Assembly: GCA_015055655.1 (NCBI GenBank) | Contig: SVHW01000011.1 | Span: forward strand, 1-40,316 | Direction: 5' to 3' | From: Clostridiales bacterium | GTDB taxonomy: Bacteria; Bacillota; Clostridia; Christensenellales; Borkfalkiaceae | Length of the DNA: 40,316 nt | The notes under the pieces: generated by a model | Databases searched by the model: none | What the model saw: only the letters and a program-made list of their open reading frames with translations | Told to the model about the DNA's origin: nothing | Made by a program: the position numbers and the translations under genes | Shown: piece by piece, positions 32,909 through 40,316 of the stretch | Numbering within the stretch: position 1 is the stretch's first letter | How the letters are laid out: each line of letters opens with the position of its first letter

Positions 32909-35900
32909 ATGATTTATAGAATTTTTGTAGAAAAGAAAGACAACGTACAAGCGAGAAAAGAACAAGCGGATATTAAAACGCTGTTGAAAATCGACACGGA
33001 AGATTTCCGTTTGGTGCTCCGTTACGACGTGGAAGGGTTAAGCGAGGAAGAACTTAACGCCGCGCTTGGCACGGTATTTTCCGAACCGCCCGTTGACGAC
33101 GTGTATTTGGAAACGTTGGAAATCCCTGCAGGGTATAAGGCGTTTGCCGTTAGCTATTTAACGGGACAATACGACCAGCGCGCGGACAGTGCGGCGCAAT
33201 GCGTGCAGCTTTTGACGAGAAAAGCGCGTCCTATGGTGAAGTGCGCAAGGGTATATCTCGTAAAAGGCGTTACCTGTCAGCAACTTGCGGCGATTAAAAA
33301 ACATATCATCAACCCCGTAGAAAGCGAAGAAGTGGGGTTTGAAAAACCGACGACGTTGAAACAGGCGACGGTAGAAGGCGCGCCCGTTAGCAACGTAAAC
33401 GGATTCATTGATATGTCCGACGAACAAATTAAGGCTTACCATAAAGAAATTGGGTTCGCGATGAGCGCGCTCGACTTGGCGTTCGTTCGCGATTATTTCA
33501 AGAGTGAAAACCGTAATCCTACCGAAACGGAATTAAAAGTTATCGATACGTATTGGTCAGACCATTGTCGCCATACGACGTTCGCAACCGAATTGAAAAA
33601 CGTAAAAATCAACTCGGCTAACCCCGTTATTGAAAAAGCGTATCACTTATACGAAGACTTGTATAAAGAACTCAACGGTAACCGTCCCGACAAGTATCCT
33701 TGTTTGATGGATTTGGCGACGATTGCCGCAAAGAAATTAAAGAAAGACGGAAAACTTGACAATCTTGATATTTCCGACGAAATCAATGCTTGTTCTATCT
33801 GTATCGAAGCGGAAATTGACGGCAAGACGGAACAATACCTTGTTATGTTCAAAAACGAAACGCATAACCACCCGACGGAAATCGAGCCGTTCGGTGGCGC
33901 GGCTACTTGTCTTGGCGGCGCTATCCGTGACCCGTTGTCGGGTAGAACGTACGTATATCAAGCGATGCGTGTAACGGGCGCGGCAGACCCCAGAGAAAAA
34001 TTGGAAGATACGCTGGCGGGTAAACTTCCCCAACGCGCCATTACGCAACGCGCGGCGGCTGGGTTCTCGTCTTACGGCAACCAAATCGGCTTGGCGACGG
34101 GCATTGTTGACGAAGTGTATCACGAAGGGTATAAAGCGAAGCGTTTGGAAACGGGTTTCGTCGTTGGTGGCGCAAGAAAGGAAATGGTATATCGTGAAGC
34201 GCCCAAGGCTGGGGACGTGATTATCCTGCTCGGTGGCGAAACGGGACGTGACGGCTGCGGAGGTGCAACCGGTTCGTCCAAGGCGCACGATTCCCACTCG
34301 GTAGAAACGTGCGGCGCGGAAGTACAAAAAGGTAACGCGCTCACGGAAAGAAAATTGCAACGTTTGTTCCTGAATAAGGCGGCGACGAGAAAGATTAAAA
34401 AATGTAACGACTTTGGTGCAGGCGGCGTTTCGGTTGCTATTGGCGAGCTTGCTGACGGGTTGAATATTGATTTGGATAAAGTGCCTAAAAAATACGACGG
34501 TTTGAACGGCACGGAACTTGCAATTTCCGAATCGCAAGAACGTATGGCTGTGGTAGTGGCTGAAAAGGACGTAGAGGCGTTTATCGCGCTTGCGGCGGAG
34601 GAAAACCTTTCTGCTACGCCTGTGGCGGTGGTTACCGATACGGGACGCATGAAGATGTTCTTGAAAGGTAAGGCAATCGTAGATATTTCCCGTGAATTCT
34701 TGAACACGAACGGCGTAAAACAAGAAGCTGACGTAGAGATTACGGATAAGAAAACGACGTGGTTTGATAAAAAACAAGGGCTTTCCTTTGCGGAAGAAAC
34801 GAAGAAAGTGCTTGGCGATTTGAACGTGTGCGCAAAGAAAGGGCTTTCGGAAACGTTCGACTCGACGATTGGCGCAAGAACGGTGTTTATGCCTTGGGGC
34901 GGTAAAAATCAAGCGACGCCCGCAATCGCTATGGCGGCGAAAATCTGCGGTGGCGAAACGGACGTTTGTACCGTTTCCGCGTACGGCTATTCTCCTTACC
35001 TTATGGAAACGAGTCCGTTTATCGGCGCAATTTACTCCATTGTAGGCTCGGTATCCAAAGTGGTGGCTACGGGCGCGAAATATAGCGATATTCGCTTGAC
35101 GTTGCAAGAATTCTTCCAACGTATGACGGGCGAAGCGAAGGTATGGGGTGTTCCTGCCTCTGCGCTCCTTGGCGCGGTGTACGCGCAAATCGGTTTAGGG
35201 CTTGGCGCAATCGGCGGTAAAGACAGTATGAGTGGTACGTTTGAAAGCATCCACGTGCCGCCTACGCTTATTTCGTTTGCGTTAGCGCCCGCTAAGGCAA
35301 GCAAGCTTATCACCAACGTTTTGAAGGGCGGCGAAAAACTTTACTATATCCCCGTGCCTAAGGACGAAAATTCCGTGCCCGATTTCGAGGGATTGAAAGC
35401 GGTGTACGAAGAAGTGTACAAAAACATTGAAAACGGGAATATCACGTTTGCGACGGTTGCGGAAAACGGCGGTATCGGCGCGGCGGTTATCAAATCGGCG
35501 CTCGGCAACGGCGTTGGCGTTACGTTTGATATGTCTGCGGACGAATTGTACAGCGAAGCGTACGGTGATTTAGTAGTTTCGTTGAAAGACGAAACGGCGT
35601 TTAATGCGTCCGTTTTGAAAAAATACGTAGGACAGGTATGCGGCGAAGCGTTTACGTGTGGAAATGACAGCGTAGCGCTTGCTTGCGCGAACGACGCGTA
35701 CATGGGTGCGCTTGAAAGCGTCTTTTCCATCACTGCGCCGGCAGACGGCAAGGCGGAAAACTGCGATTATACGGGTGGCGCGAAATATACGAACATTGCA
35801 ACGAAAGTGGCAAAACCGCGCGTATTTATCCCCGTATTCCCCGGTACGAACTGCGAAATTGATACGGCGAGAAGATTCGTTCTCGCAGGCGCAGACGTAG

Positions 35901-36610
35901 AAACGGTGGTTGTGAAAAACCGTTCTGCTGCTGATATTGAAGATAGCGTAGAAAGAATCGTGAAAGCGATTAAGAGAGCGAATATCGTGGCTTTCCCCGG
36001 CGGTTTCTCGGGCGGCGACGAACCGGACGGCAGCGGTAAGTTTATCGCAACGACCTTCCGTAATCCGTATATTGCAGAGCAATTGGAAGAACTTCTTAAT
36101 AACCGTGACGGTTTGGCAATCGGTATTTGTAACGGTTTCCAAGCGCTCATCAAGCTTGGGCTTGTGCCTTACGGTCACGTAAAAGAGATGACGGCAGATT
36201 CGCCTACGCTTACGTTTAACAACATCTCTCGTCACGTATCCACGATTGTAGACGTGCGCGTAGCGTCCAACCTTTCGCCTTGGCTTTCCGCTTGTAAGGT
36301 GGGTGAGGTTTATAAAGTACCCGTATCTCACGGCGAAGGTAAAATCGTTGCGCCTATCGCAGCGCTTGAAGAGATGAAGAAGAACGGGCAAGTAGCTACG
36401 CAATACGCCGATTTAAGCGGCAAAGCGACGATGGTATCGCCGTTTAACCCCAACGGCTCGATGTGGGCAATCGAAGGTATCACCTCGCCCGACGGTAGAG
36501 TTTTGGGTAAAATGGGACACAGCGAACGTATTGGCGATAACCTTTACAAGAACGTCGAAGGCAATTTCGATATGAAAATTTTTGAAAGCGGCGTACGTTA
36601 CTTTAAATAA
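32909..36610 (+). CDS. purL: phosphoribosylformylglycinamidine synthase, fused PurL-PurQ
   Basis: A 1233-residue enzyme that converts FGAR to FGAM using glutamine and ATP. The N-terminal part, the AIR-synthetase-like core (GGAATCLGGAIRDPLSG, 330-346) and the C-terminal class I glutaminase domain (from about 970) are on one chain. The glutaminase triad is complete: Cys1074 in GICNGFQ, His1141 and Glu1143 in VSHGEGK. The organisation and length match the single-chain form known in Clostridia and relatives, and no separate purS or purQ is needed. So glutamine use is kept here, in contrast to PurF. It lies 21 bases after purD. Confidence 0.95.
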   Translation: MIYRIFVEKKDNVQARKEQADIKTLLKIDTEDFRLVLRYDVEGLSEEELNAALGTVFSEPPVDDVYLETLEIPAGYKAFAVSYLTGQYDQRADSAAQCVQLLTRKARPMVKCARVYLVKGVTCQQLAAIKKHIINPVESEEVGFEKPTTLKQATVEGAPVSNVNGFIDMSDEQIKAYHKEIGFAMSALDLAFVRDYFKSENRNPTETELKVIDTYWSDHCRHTTFATELKNVKINSANPVIEKAYHLYEDLYKELNGNRPDKYPCLMDLATIAAKKLKKDGKLDNLDISDEINACSICIEAEIDGKTEQYLVMFKNETHNHPTEIEPFGGAATCLGGAIRDPLSGRTYVYQAMRVTGAADPREKLEDTLAGKLPQRAITQRAAAGFSSYGNQIGLATGIVDEVYHEGYKAKRLETGFVVGGARKEMVYREAPKAGDVIILLGGETGRDGCGGATGSSKAHDSHSVETCGAEVQKGNALTERKLQRLFLNKAATRKIKKCNDFGAGGVSVAIGELADGLNIDLDKVPKKYDGLNGTELAISESQERMAVVVAEKDVEAFIALAAEENLSATPVAVVTDTGRMKMFLKGKAIVDISREFLNTNGVKQEADVEITDKKTTWFDKKQGLSFAEETKKVLGDLNVCAKKGLSETFDSTIGARTVFMPWGGKNQATPAIAMAAKICGGETDVCTVSAYGYSPYLMETSPFIGAIYSIVGSVSKVVATGAKYSDIRLTLQEFFQRMTGEAKVWGVPASALLGAVYAQIGLGLGAIGGKDSMSGTFESIHVPPTLISFALAPAKASKLITNVLKGGEKLYYIPVPKDENSVPDFEGLKAVYEEVYKNIENGNITFATVAENGGIGAAVIKSALGNGVGVTFDMSADELYSEAYGDLVVSLKDETAFNASVLKKYVGQVCGEAFTCGNDSVALACANDAYMGALESVFSITAPADGKAENCDYTGGAKYTNIATKVAKPRVFIPVFPGTNCEIDTARRFVLAGADVETVVVKNRSAADIEDSVERIVKAIKRANIVAFPGGFSGGDEPDGSGKFIATTFRNPYIAEQLEELLNNRDGLAIGICNGFQALIKLGLVPYGHVKEMTADSPTLTFNNISRHVSTIVDVRVASNLSPWLSACKVGEVYKVPVSHGEGKIVAPIAALEEMKKNGQVATQYADLSGKATMVSPFNPNGSMWAIEGITSPDGRVLGKMGHSERIGDNLYKNVEGNFDMKIFESGVRYFK

Positions 36611-36643
36611 GATTTTCGTGGCATAGCCACTTGCGAGGCAGAT

Positions 36644-37393
36644 ATGATTGATATTCACACGCATATATTGCCTGGTATCGACGACGGGGCGGCGGACGTA
36701 TCCGCCGCTGCGGAATTGATACGTATGGAAGCAGAACAAGGCGTAAAGGAAATAGTATTTACGCCGCATTATTATGGAAAACAAACCGTAGAAACGTTTC
36801 TTGCCCATCGCACGCAGGCAAAACAAAGCATAGAGGAATATATTCCGCGCACGTTAAAGGTACGTTGCGGCGCAGAAATATTGCTGACGGGGGTAAACGA
36901 CCCGTCAAACGAAACGATATGCTCGCTTGCGATAGAGGGTACGCAATGCGTTATTTTTGAGTTGCCGTTTGTTTCCCGTTGGTCGGAAAGGCTGTTTGAC
37001 AAAATTGCCGATTTTATTGAGGAAACGGGGTATACGCCGATTATTGCGCATATCGAGCGATATGAAACGGTGTTGGAAAATCCGTCGATTGTCACGTATC
37101 TGGCGCAAATGGGTTGTTTAATTCAAATCAATACGCACGCGTTTTTGGATAAAAAAACTCGGCGTTTTGCATTGGCGTTAATGAAACACGGTTTGGCGCA
37201 TTGCATTGGCACGGACGCACACGACCCTGTAAAACGCGCGCCCGATTACGCTGCGGCAAAATCTGTCGTCTATCGTAAAAAACGTGGCGACGAGTTTAGA
37301 AATGCACAATGGTGTATGAAAAAGATTTTGGCAGGCGAGGCGCTTCGCAATCCCTTTGGAAAAGTGAGAAAAATTGGTAGATATTACTTTTAA
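36644..37393 (+). CDS. CpsB/YwqE-type PHP-domain protein tyrosine phosphatase
   Basis: A 249-residue metal-dependent phosphatase of the PHP superfamily. The start MIDIHTHILPGIDDG supplies metal-binding His5 and His7. Further metal ligands appear in FTPHYY, IAHIERY and IGTDAHD. Relatives (CpsB, YwqE, Wzb-like) dephosphorylate the tyrosine kinase that controls capsule or exopolysaccharide export; no kinase or polysaccharide genes are visible here. It follows purL by 33 bases, and a small hairpin (gtggc-ata-gccac) lies between them. It may be cotranscribed with the pur operon, or have its own unseen promoter. Confidence 0.88.
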   Translation: MIDIHTHILPGIDDGAADVSAAAELIRMEAEQGVKEIVFTPHYYGKQTVETFLAHRTQAKQSIEEYIPRTLKVRCGAEILLTGVNDPSNETICSLAIEGTQCVIFELPFVSRWSERLFDKIADFIEETGYTPIIAHIERYETVLENPSIVTYLAQMGCLIQINTHAFLDKKTRRFALALMKHGLAHCIGTDAHDPVKRAPDYAAAKSVVYRKKRGDEFRNAQWCMKKILAGEALRNPFGKVRKIGRYYF

Positions 37394-37433
37394 AAAGGAA
37401 AAAATTCTCATTAAAAAAATGCACGATATACGG

Positions 37434-37462
37434 TTGTGTTTTTAATAAAAAATTGGTACAAT
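37434..37462 (+). promoter_or_regulatory. promoter of the DUF1858 gene
   Basis: TTGTGT (37434-37439), 17-bp spacer, TACAAT (37457-37462), followed by AAGGAG 8-9 bases before the ATG. Confidence 0.7.
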
Positions 37463-37491
37463 AATAAAAAAAGAAAAAGGAGATAAATATT

Positions 37492-37692
37492 ATGGCTAAA
37501 ATTACGGCAGATACGTTGATTGCAGATTGCTTACAAATCAACCCCAACGCACCGGAAATTCTTATGGCGGCAGGTATGCATTGTTTTGGTTGCGCTATGG
37601 CGCACGGGGAATCGGTTGCGGAAGCGGTGGCTGTACACGGCGAAGATTTGGAAACGCTTTTGGCAAAACTGAACGAAGGATTGGAAGACTAA
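37492..37692 (+). CDS. DUF1858 domain protein (small CxxC redox-type protein)
   Basis: A 66-residue cytoplasmic protein. The pattern ITADTLIADCLQINP, then AAGMHCFGCAMAHGESV, matches the DUF1858 family, often noted near hybrid cluster and redox proteins. The CFGC pair (Cys31 and Cys34) is the likely redox or metal site, and Cys14 is an extra cysteine. The function in any organism is not well known. It has its own promoter and terminator. Confidence 0.88.
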   Translation: MAKITADTLIADCLQINPNAPEILMAAGMHCFGCAMAHGESVAEAVAVHGEDLETLLAKLNEGLED

Positions 37693-37706
37693 ACGTTATT
37701 AATGAT

Positions 37707-37740
37707 AAAAGAAGACGGGTTGTCCCGTCTTCTTTTATTT
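37707..37740 (+). terminator. terminator after the DUF1858 gene
   Basis: A perfect 13-bp stem (37707-37719 with 37724-37736, loop ttgt) followed by ATTTTAAT. Confidence 0.9.
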
Positions 37741-37777
37741 TAATGCGCTAAAATAGGCGCAATTTGCGCTTTCACAT

Positions 37778-37811
37778 AAAAACCCGACTACTTTTAGGTG
37801 GTCGGGTTTTT
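37778..37811. terminator. bidirectional terminator between convergent genes
   Basis: Stem aaaaacccgac/gtcgggttttt (37778-37788 with 37801-37811). It has an A-run on the left and a T-run on the right, so it can stop transcripts from either side. It lies about 40 bases beyond the stop of the minus-strand surface gene. Confidence 0.85.
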
Positions 37812-37849
37812 CGTTTGTTTTTTAGGTCACTAAACCGCCGTAAATGGGG

Positions 37850-40316
37850 TTAATAATTGGAACTGTTACGTTCTGCAGCAATTACGCCGTCAAGACCTTG
37901 AGAGTGCTCTTCGTGCGTCGAAAGCGTTGCTTTCAATTTCACGTCGAGGACGCTTACCACGTTCATTTCAGCATACAACGAGTTGATGTTCATATTGCTA
38001 TCGTGGCCGATATCCAAAGTGATTTCGTGAATATCCCCGATAAGCGCTTCGAGGTCGAGTTCCACGTGGAAGGAATTCGTTCCGTTATAGCTATAACCAA
38101 GGAAGGTGTTTTCAATGGTTGCCGTCGAAACGTGGTCGCTCGGTTTATCGATGGCATTTCTAATCGTTGACGAGAAGTGCAACATATCCAACAAAGGTGT
38201 TTTAATATCAGCCATAAATTCTTCCACCGTGTATTTTTTATAAGTAACGGTAGTGGTGTATTGATAGATGATAAAGCCTTTTCTCGTTCTTGATTCGTCC
38301 TTGATATAAATCATTTGTTCTTCGGGGTCAAAGTACAAAGTGGCTTGCCCGTCGTAATCGTCCCAAACGGCAATTACGTGTTCACGCTTCAATTGGACAA
38401 CGGCATACGTCTTATTATTGATAATTTCCAATTTCGCAGTAATGGTTGCCTTATCCGTAAAGTTAAGGATGGATAATGCTTTCATGCTTATTTTACCCGA
38501 AATCGAGAAGGAACGATAACGCGAGGTAACTTCCAGCGCGCCAAGCAGTTCGTTAATCGACGAGAAGTCGTTTACCGTTCCACTCGGCGTATAGGTAAAC
38601 GTGTTACCGTCAAACGCCGTTGCGGGTTTGCCCAACGTAACAGCGAGGTTATTCACGGACAAACCGTCAATTGCAAGAGAGGGCAAGGAAAGCGTCAATA
38701 CGTTATTATTGGTGGCAAGGGTTGCGATAATGCTTTCAGGCAAGTTGCTCATAAACGTACTGCCGTTCAAATCCAAGGTAAGCAAATTATCTTGCAACGT
38801 AATGGTATTGAATAACGTCGTCAAGTCAATGCTTGCTTCGGGAATCGTAGGATATCCGTTTTCGTCAGGAACGAAGATGAATCGCAACGCATCGGTGAGT
38901 TCCGGCATATTCTTGTAGATTTTCTTCAAGATTTCCAACGTTTCATCGATTTTTGCCGTCGTGAACGAGCCTTCGAATTTGTCATTGGGATTCGATAAGT
39001 CGTTGTAATAGAAGTATACGTTTGGAGTACCTTCCGCAACGAGCGACAAATCATTATACAGTAAGAATACTTCGTGATTGGTCGTTTTTACAGAGCCGTC
39101 TTCATTGTTCGTGACGATGCCAATGTTGAGCAACGCTTTTGCTTGGGGCGCGGTTTCCAAACCTTTAATTTCCACGTTTGCGCTAAGCGTAATCGTAGAA
39201 TTGCCGCTGACAATCGTTCCTGCGAGGGTTGCCGACAGCTCATCAGAGGTAAATACGTCGTTAAGCGCGCCGCTGAACGTATCTACCAGTTCTTGTACGC
39301 TGATATACGTTGCGTCAGTATCAAACAAAGGATGGAAAGGTTCGCTGTACTGTATTGCCGAAAGCTGCATATCGCCAAGCGTTACGGTCGCGTTGTCAAA
39401 GGTTAAATTGTTGTTTTCCGTTAAACAGTTCAGCGTAATTGTAATGCCGCTGATTTCTACGTCAATCGTCAAGTAATCGTTCATATCCGTTACGATAATG
39501 GACGAGATAATGTCTTCGACGTTCAATTCTTCTAAACCGCTTAAATCCAAATCAGCTAACGCGGAATCTCCTGCCAGCTTGTCAATCGTGGGTTGTAACG
39601 CTTCCATAAGCGAGCCGACGTCATTAAAGTTCGCCGTGGCTTGTATGCCAGAATAGCGTACGTACAAATCTCCGGAATTAAGGTCTGCATAGATTTCCAC
39701 GCCTTCAATCGTTGCGTACAACGAAAGCGTATTCAAATCAAGCGTCAATAATAATTCCGAACCATTGAAATCAACCGAAAGGGAGATATAACCGTTTTCG
39801 TCAATGATGTCTAAAAGCGATACGATATTGTAATAGTTGGCCTCAGGCATATCGTAGTTTGCCTTTTCGCAAGGAACTACGTTTACGGAAAGTTCGTCAA
39901 TCGCAACGGAGATGCTGTTCACCGTTAAGTTGCCGTCCGTGGTGTTGAGCAAGATGTTCGCATCCAAACCAAAGAGGGTAGCAGCGATATTCAAGCCATT
40001 TTCATCGTCCGTTACGACAATGCCGTCAATGATTTCTTCTACGTTGATATTTTCAAGCGCAGACAAATCAATTTCACCAACGATAGGCGCAAGCTTCGCC
40101 ATAACGTCGTCGATATCGTTGATATCCGCAGAAACGTTGAGGCCCTTGTAGGAAATATATACCATATCGTCTGCAAACTTGATAAGCAACGTTTCGCCGA
40201 AGATTTCCGTCTTGGCAAGAATCGTCAACGTTTCAAGATTGATATTTACGTCAACGGAAAGCGTGTCAACCGTAGCTTTAAGATTGATTTCATTGTTTTC
40301 GTCAATGATATCAAGC
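37850..40316 (-). CDS. large repetitive surface-type protein, C-terminal part (5' end outside window)
   Basis: The last 821 codons of a longer gene; the frame is open to the window edge, so the TTG at 40226-40228 is not a proven start. A unit of about 167 residues is repeated: the motif LDIIDEN occurs at the window edge and again 167 residues later. Other shared motifs are LEELNVEDIISSIIVTD and LENINVEEIIDGIVVTD. The units are beta-rich and acidic. The C-terminal 400 or so residues are different and end GVIAAERNSSNY, with no LPXTG or membrane tail. It is probably an exported or lipid-anchored protein, but the signal is not in view. I do not recognise the family. Confidence 0.7.
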   Translation of the reverse strand, partial: LDIIDENNEINLKATVDTLSVDVNINLETLTILAKTEIFGETLLIKFADDMVYISYKGLNVSADINDIDDVMAKLAPIVGEIDLSALENINVEEIIDGIVVTDDENGLNIAATLFGLDANILLNTTDGNLTVNSISVAIDELSVNVVPCEKANYDMPEANYYNIVSLLDIIDENGYISLSVDFNGSELLLTLDLNTLSLYATIEGVEIYADLNSGDLYVRYSGIQATANFNDVGSLMEALQPTIDKLAGDSALADLDLSGLEELNVEDIISSIIVTDMNDYLTIDVEISGITITLNCLTENNNLTFDNATVTLGDMQLSAIQYSEPFHPLFDTDATYISVQELVDTFSGALNDVFTSDELSATLAGTIVSGNSTITLSANVEIKGLETAPQAKALLNIGIVTNNEDGSVKTTNHEVFLLYNDLSLVAEGTPNVYFYYNDLSNPNDKFEGSFTTAKIDETLEILKKIYKNMPELTDALRFIFVPDENGYPTIPEASIDLTTLFNTITLQDNLLTLDLNGSTFMSNLPESIIATLATNNNVLTLSLPSLAIDGLSVNNLAVTLGKPATAFDGNTFTYTPSGTVNDFSSINELLGALEVTSRYRSFSISGKISMKALSILNFTDKATITAKLEIINNKTYAVVQLKREHVIAVWDDYDGQATLYFDPEEQMIYIKDESRTRKGFIIYQYTTTVTYKKYTVEEFMADIKTPLLDMLHFSSTIRNAIDKPSDHVSTATIENTFLGYSYNGTNSFHVELDLEALIGDIHEITLDIGHDSNMNINSLYAEMNVVSVLDVKLKATLSTHEEHSQGLDGVIAAERNSSNY

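Noticed and set aside
33737-35188. 483-codon minus-strand frame opposite purL
   Set aside because: It is an Arg/His-rich shadow frame. The plus strand encodes a complete, well-conserved enzyme.

Overview
The window looks like chromosomal DNA of a low-to-mid GC Firmicute, most likely an uncultivated anaerobic gut-type Clostridia (a Christensenellales-like lineage is my guess). The reasons are the TTGACA/TATAAT promoters with strong AAGGAG ribosome sites, the clostridial type of fused PurL-PurQ, the GH20 hexosaminidase, the BspA-type leucine-rich-repeat lipoprotein, and several very large surface proteins built from Big-like domains. The species cannot be fixed from the sequence alone.

Layout. 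Positions 1-480 hold four tRNA genes (Asp, Phe, Thr, Tyr) and two terminators. The last 25 bases of tRNA-Tyr plus 5 more bases recur exactly at 6484-6513, so 448-6483 reads as a roughly 6 kb island inserted at the tRNA-Tyr 3' end. The island carries a structured leader with mutually exclusive helices, a 1431-residue BspA-like lipoprotein, a GIY-YIG nuclease-like protein and a frameshifted HNH-like gene. No integrase is visible. From 6.8 to 15.3 kb come plus-strand metabolic genes: a CoA-disulfide reductase with a rhodanese domain, a purine permease with hypoxanthine phosphoribosyltransferase, a small lipoprotein, and an operon of sodium:solute symporter, phenylacetate-CoA ligase, ACT-domain protein and TlpA-like thioredoxin.

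From 15.5 to 25.4 kb a minus-strand cluster encodes a YwaF/TMEM164-like membrane protein, an ABC ATPase and permease, a membrane-anchored Big2 protein and a 1669-residue lipoprotein of tandem 87-residue repeats. A cytoplasmic GH20 hexosaminidase (26.0-27.6 kb) follows. The purine operon purE-purF-purM-purN-purD-purL (27.9-36.6 kb) comes next; its leader holds a possible leader peptide ending three bases before an attenuator hairpin. A CpsB-type PHP phosphatase, a DUF1858 protein and the 3' part of another large repetitive surface protein (minus strand, running off the right edge) finish the window.

The genes combine purine salvage (permease, Hpt) with de novo synthesis, aromatic-acid activation, thiol redox functions and an elaborate cell surface. 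The points most worth a second look are: PurF has no N-terminal cysteine nucleophile although its iron-sulfur ligands and PRPP loop are intact; the BspA leader behaves like a riboswitch or attenuator of no class I recognise; the tRNA-Tyr island; and the pur leader.
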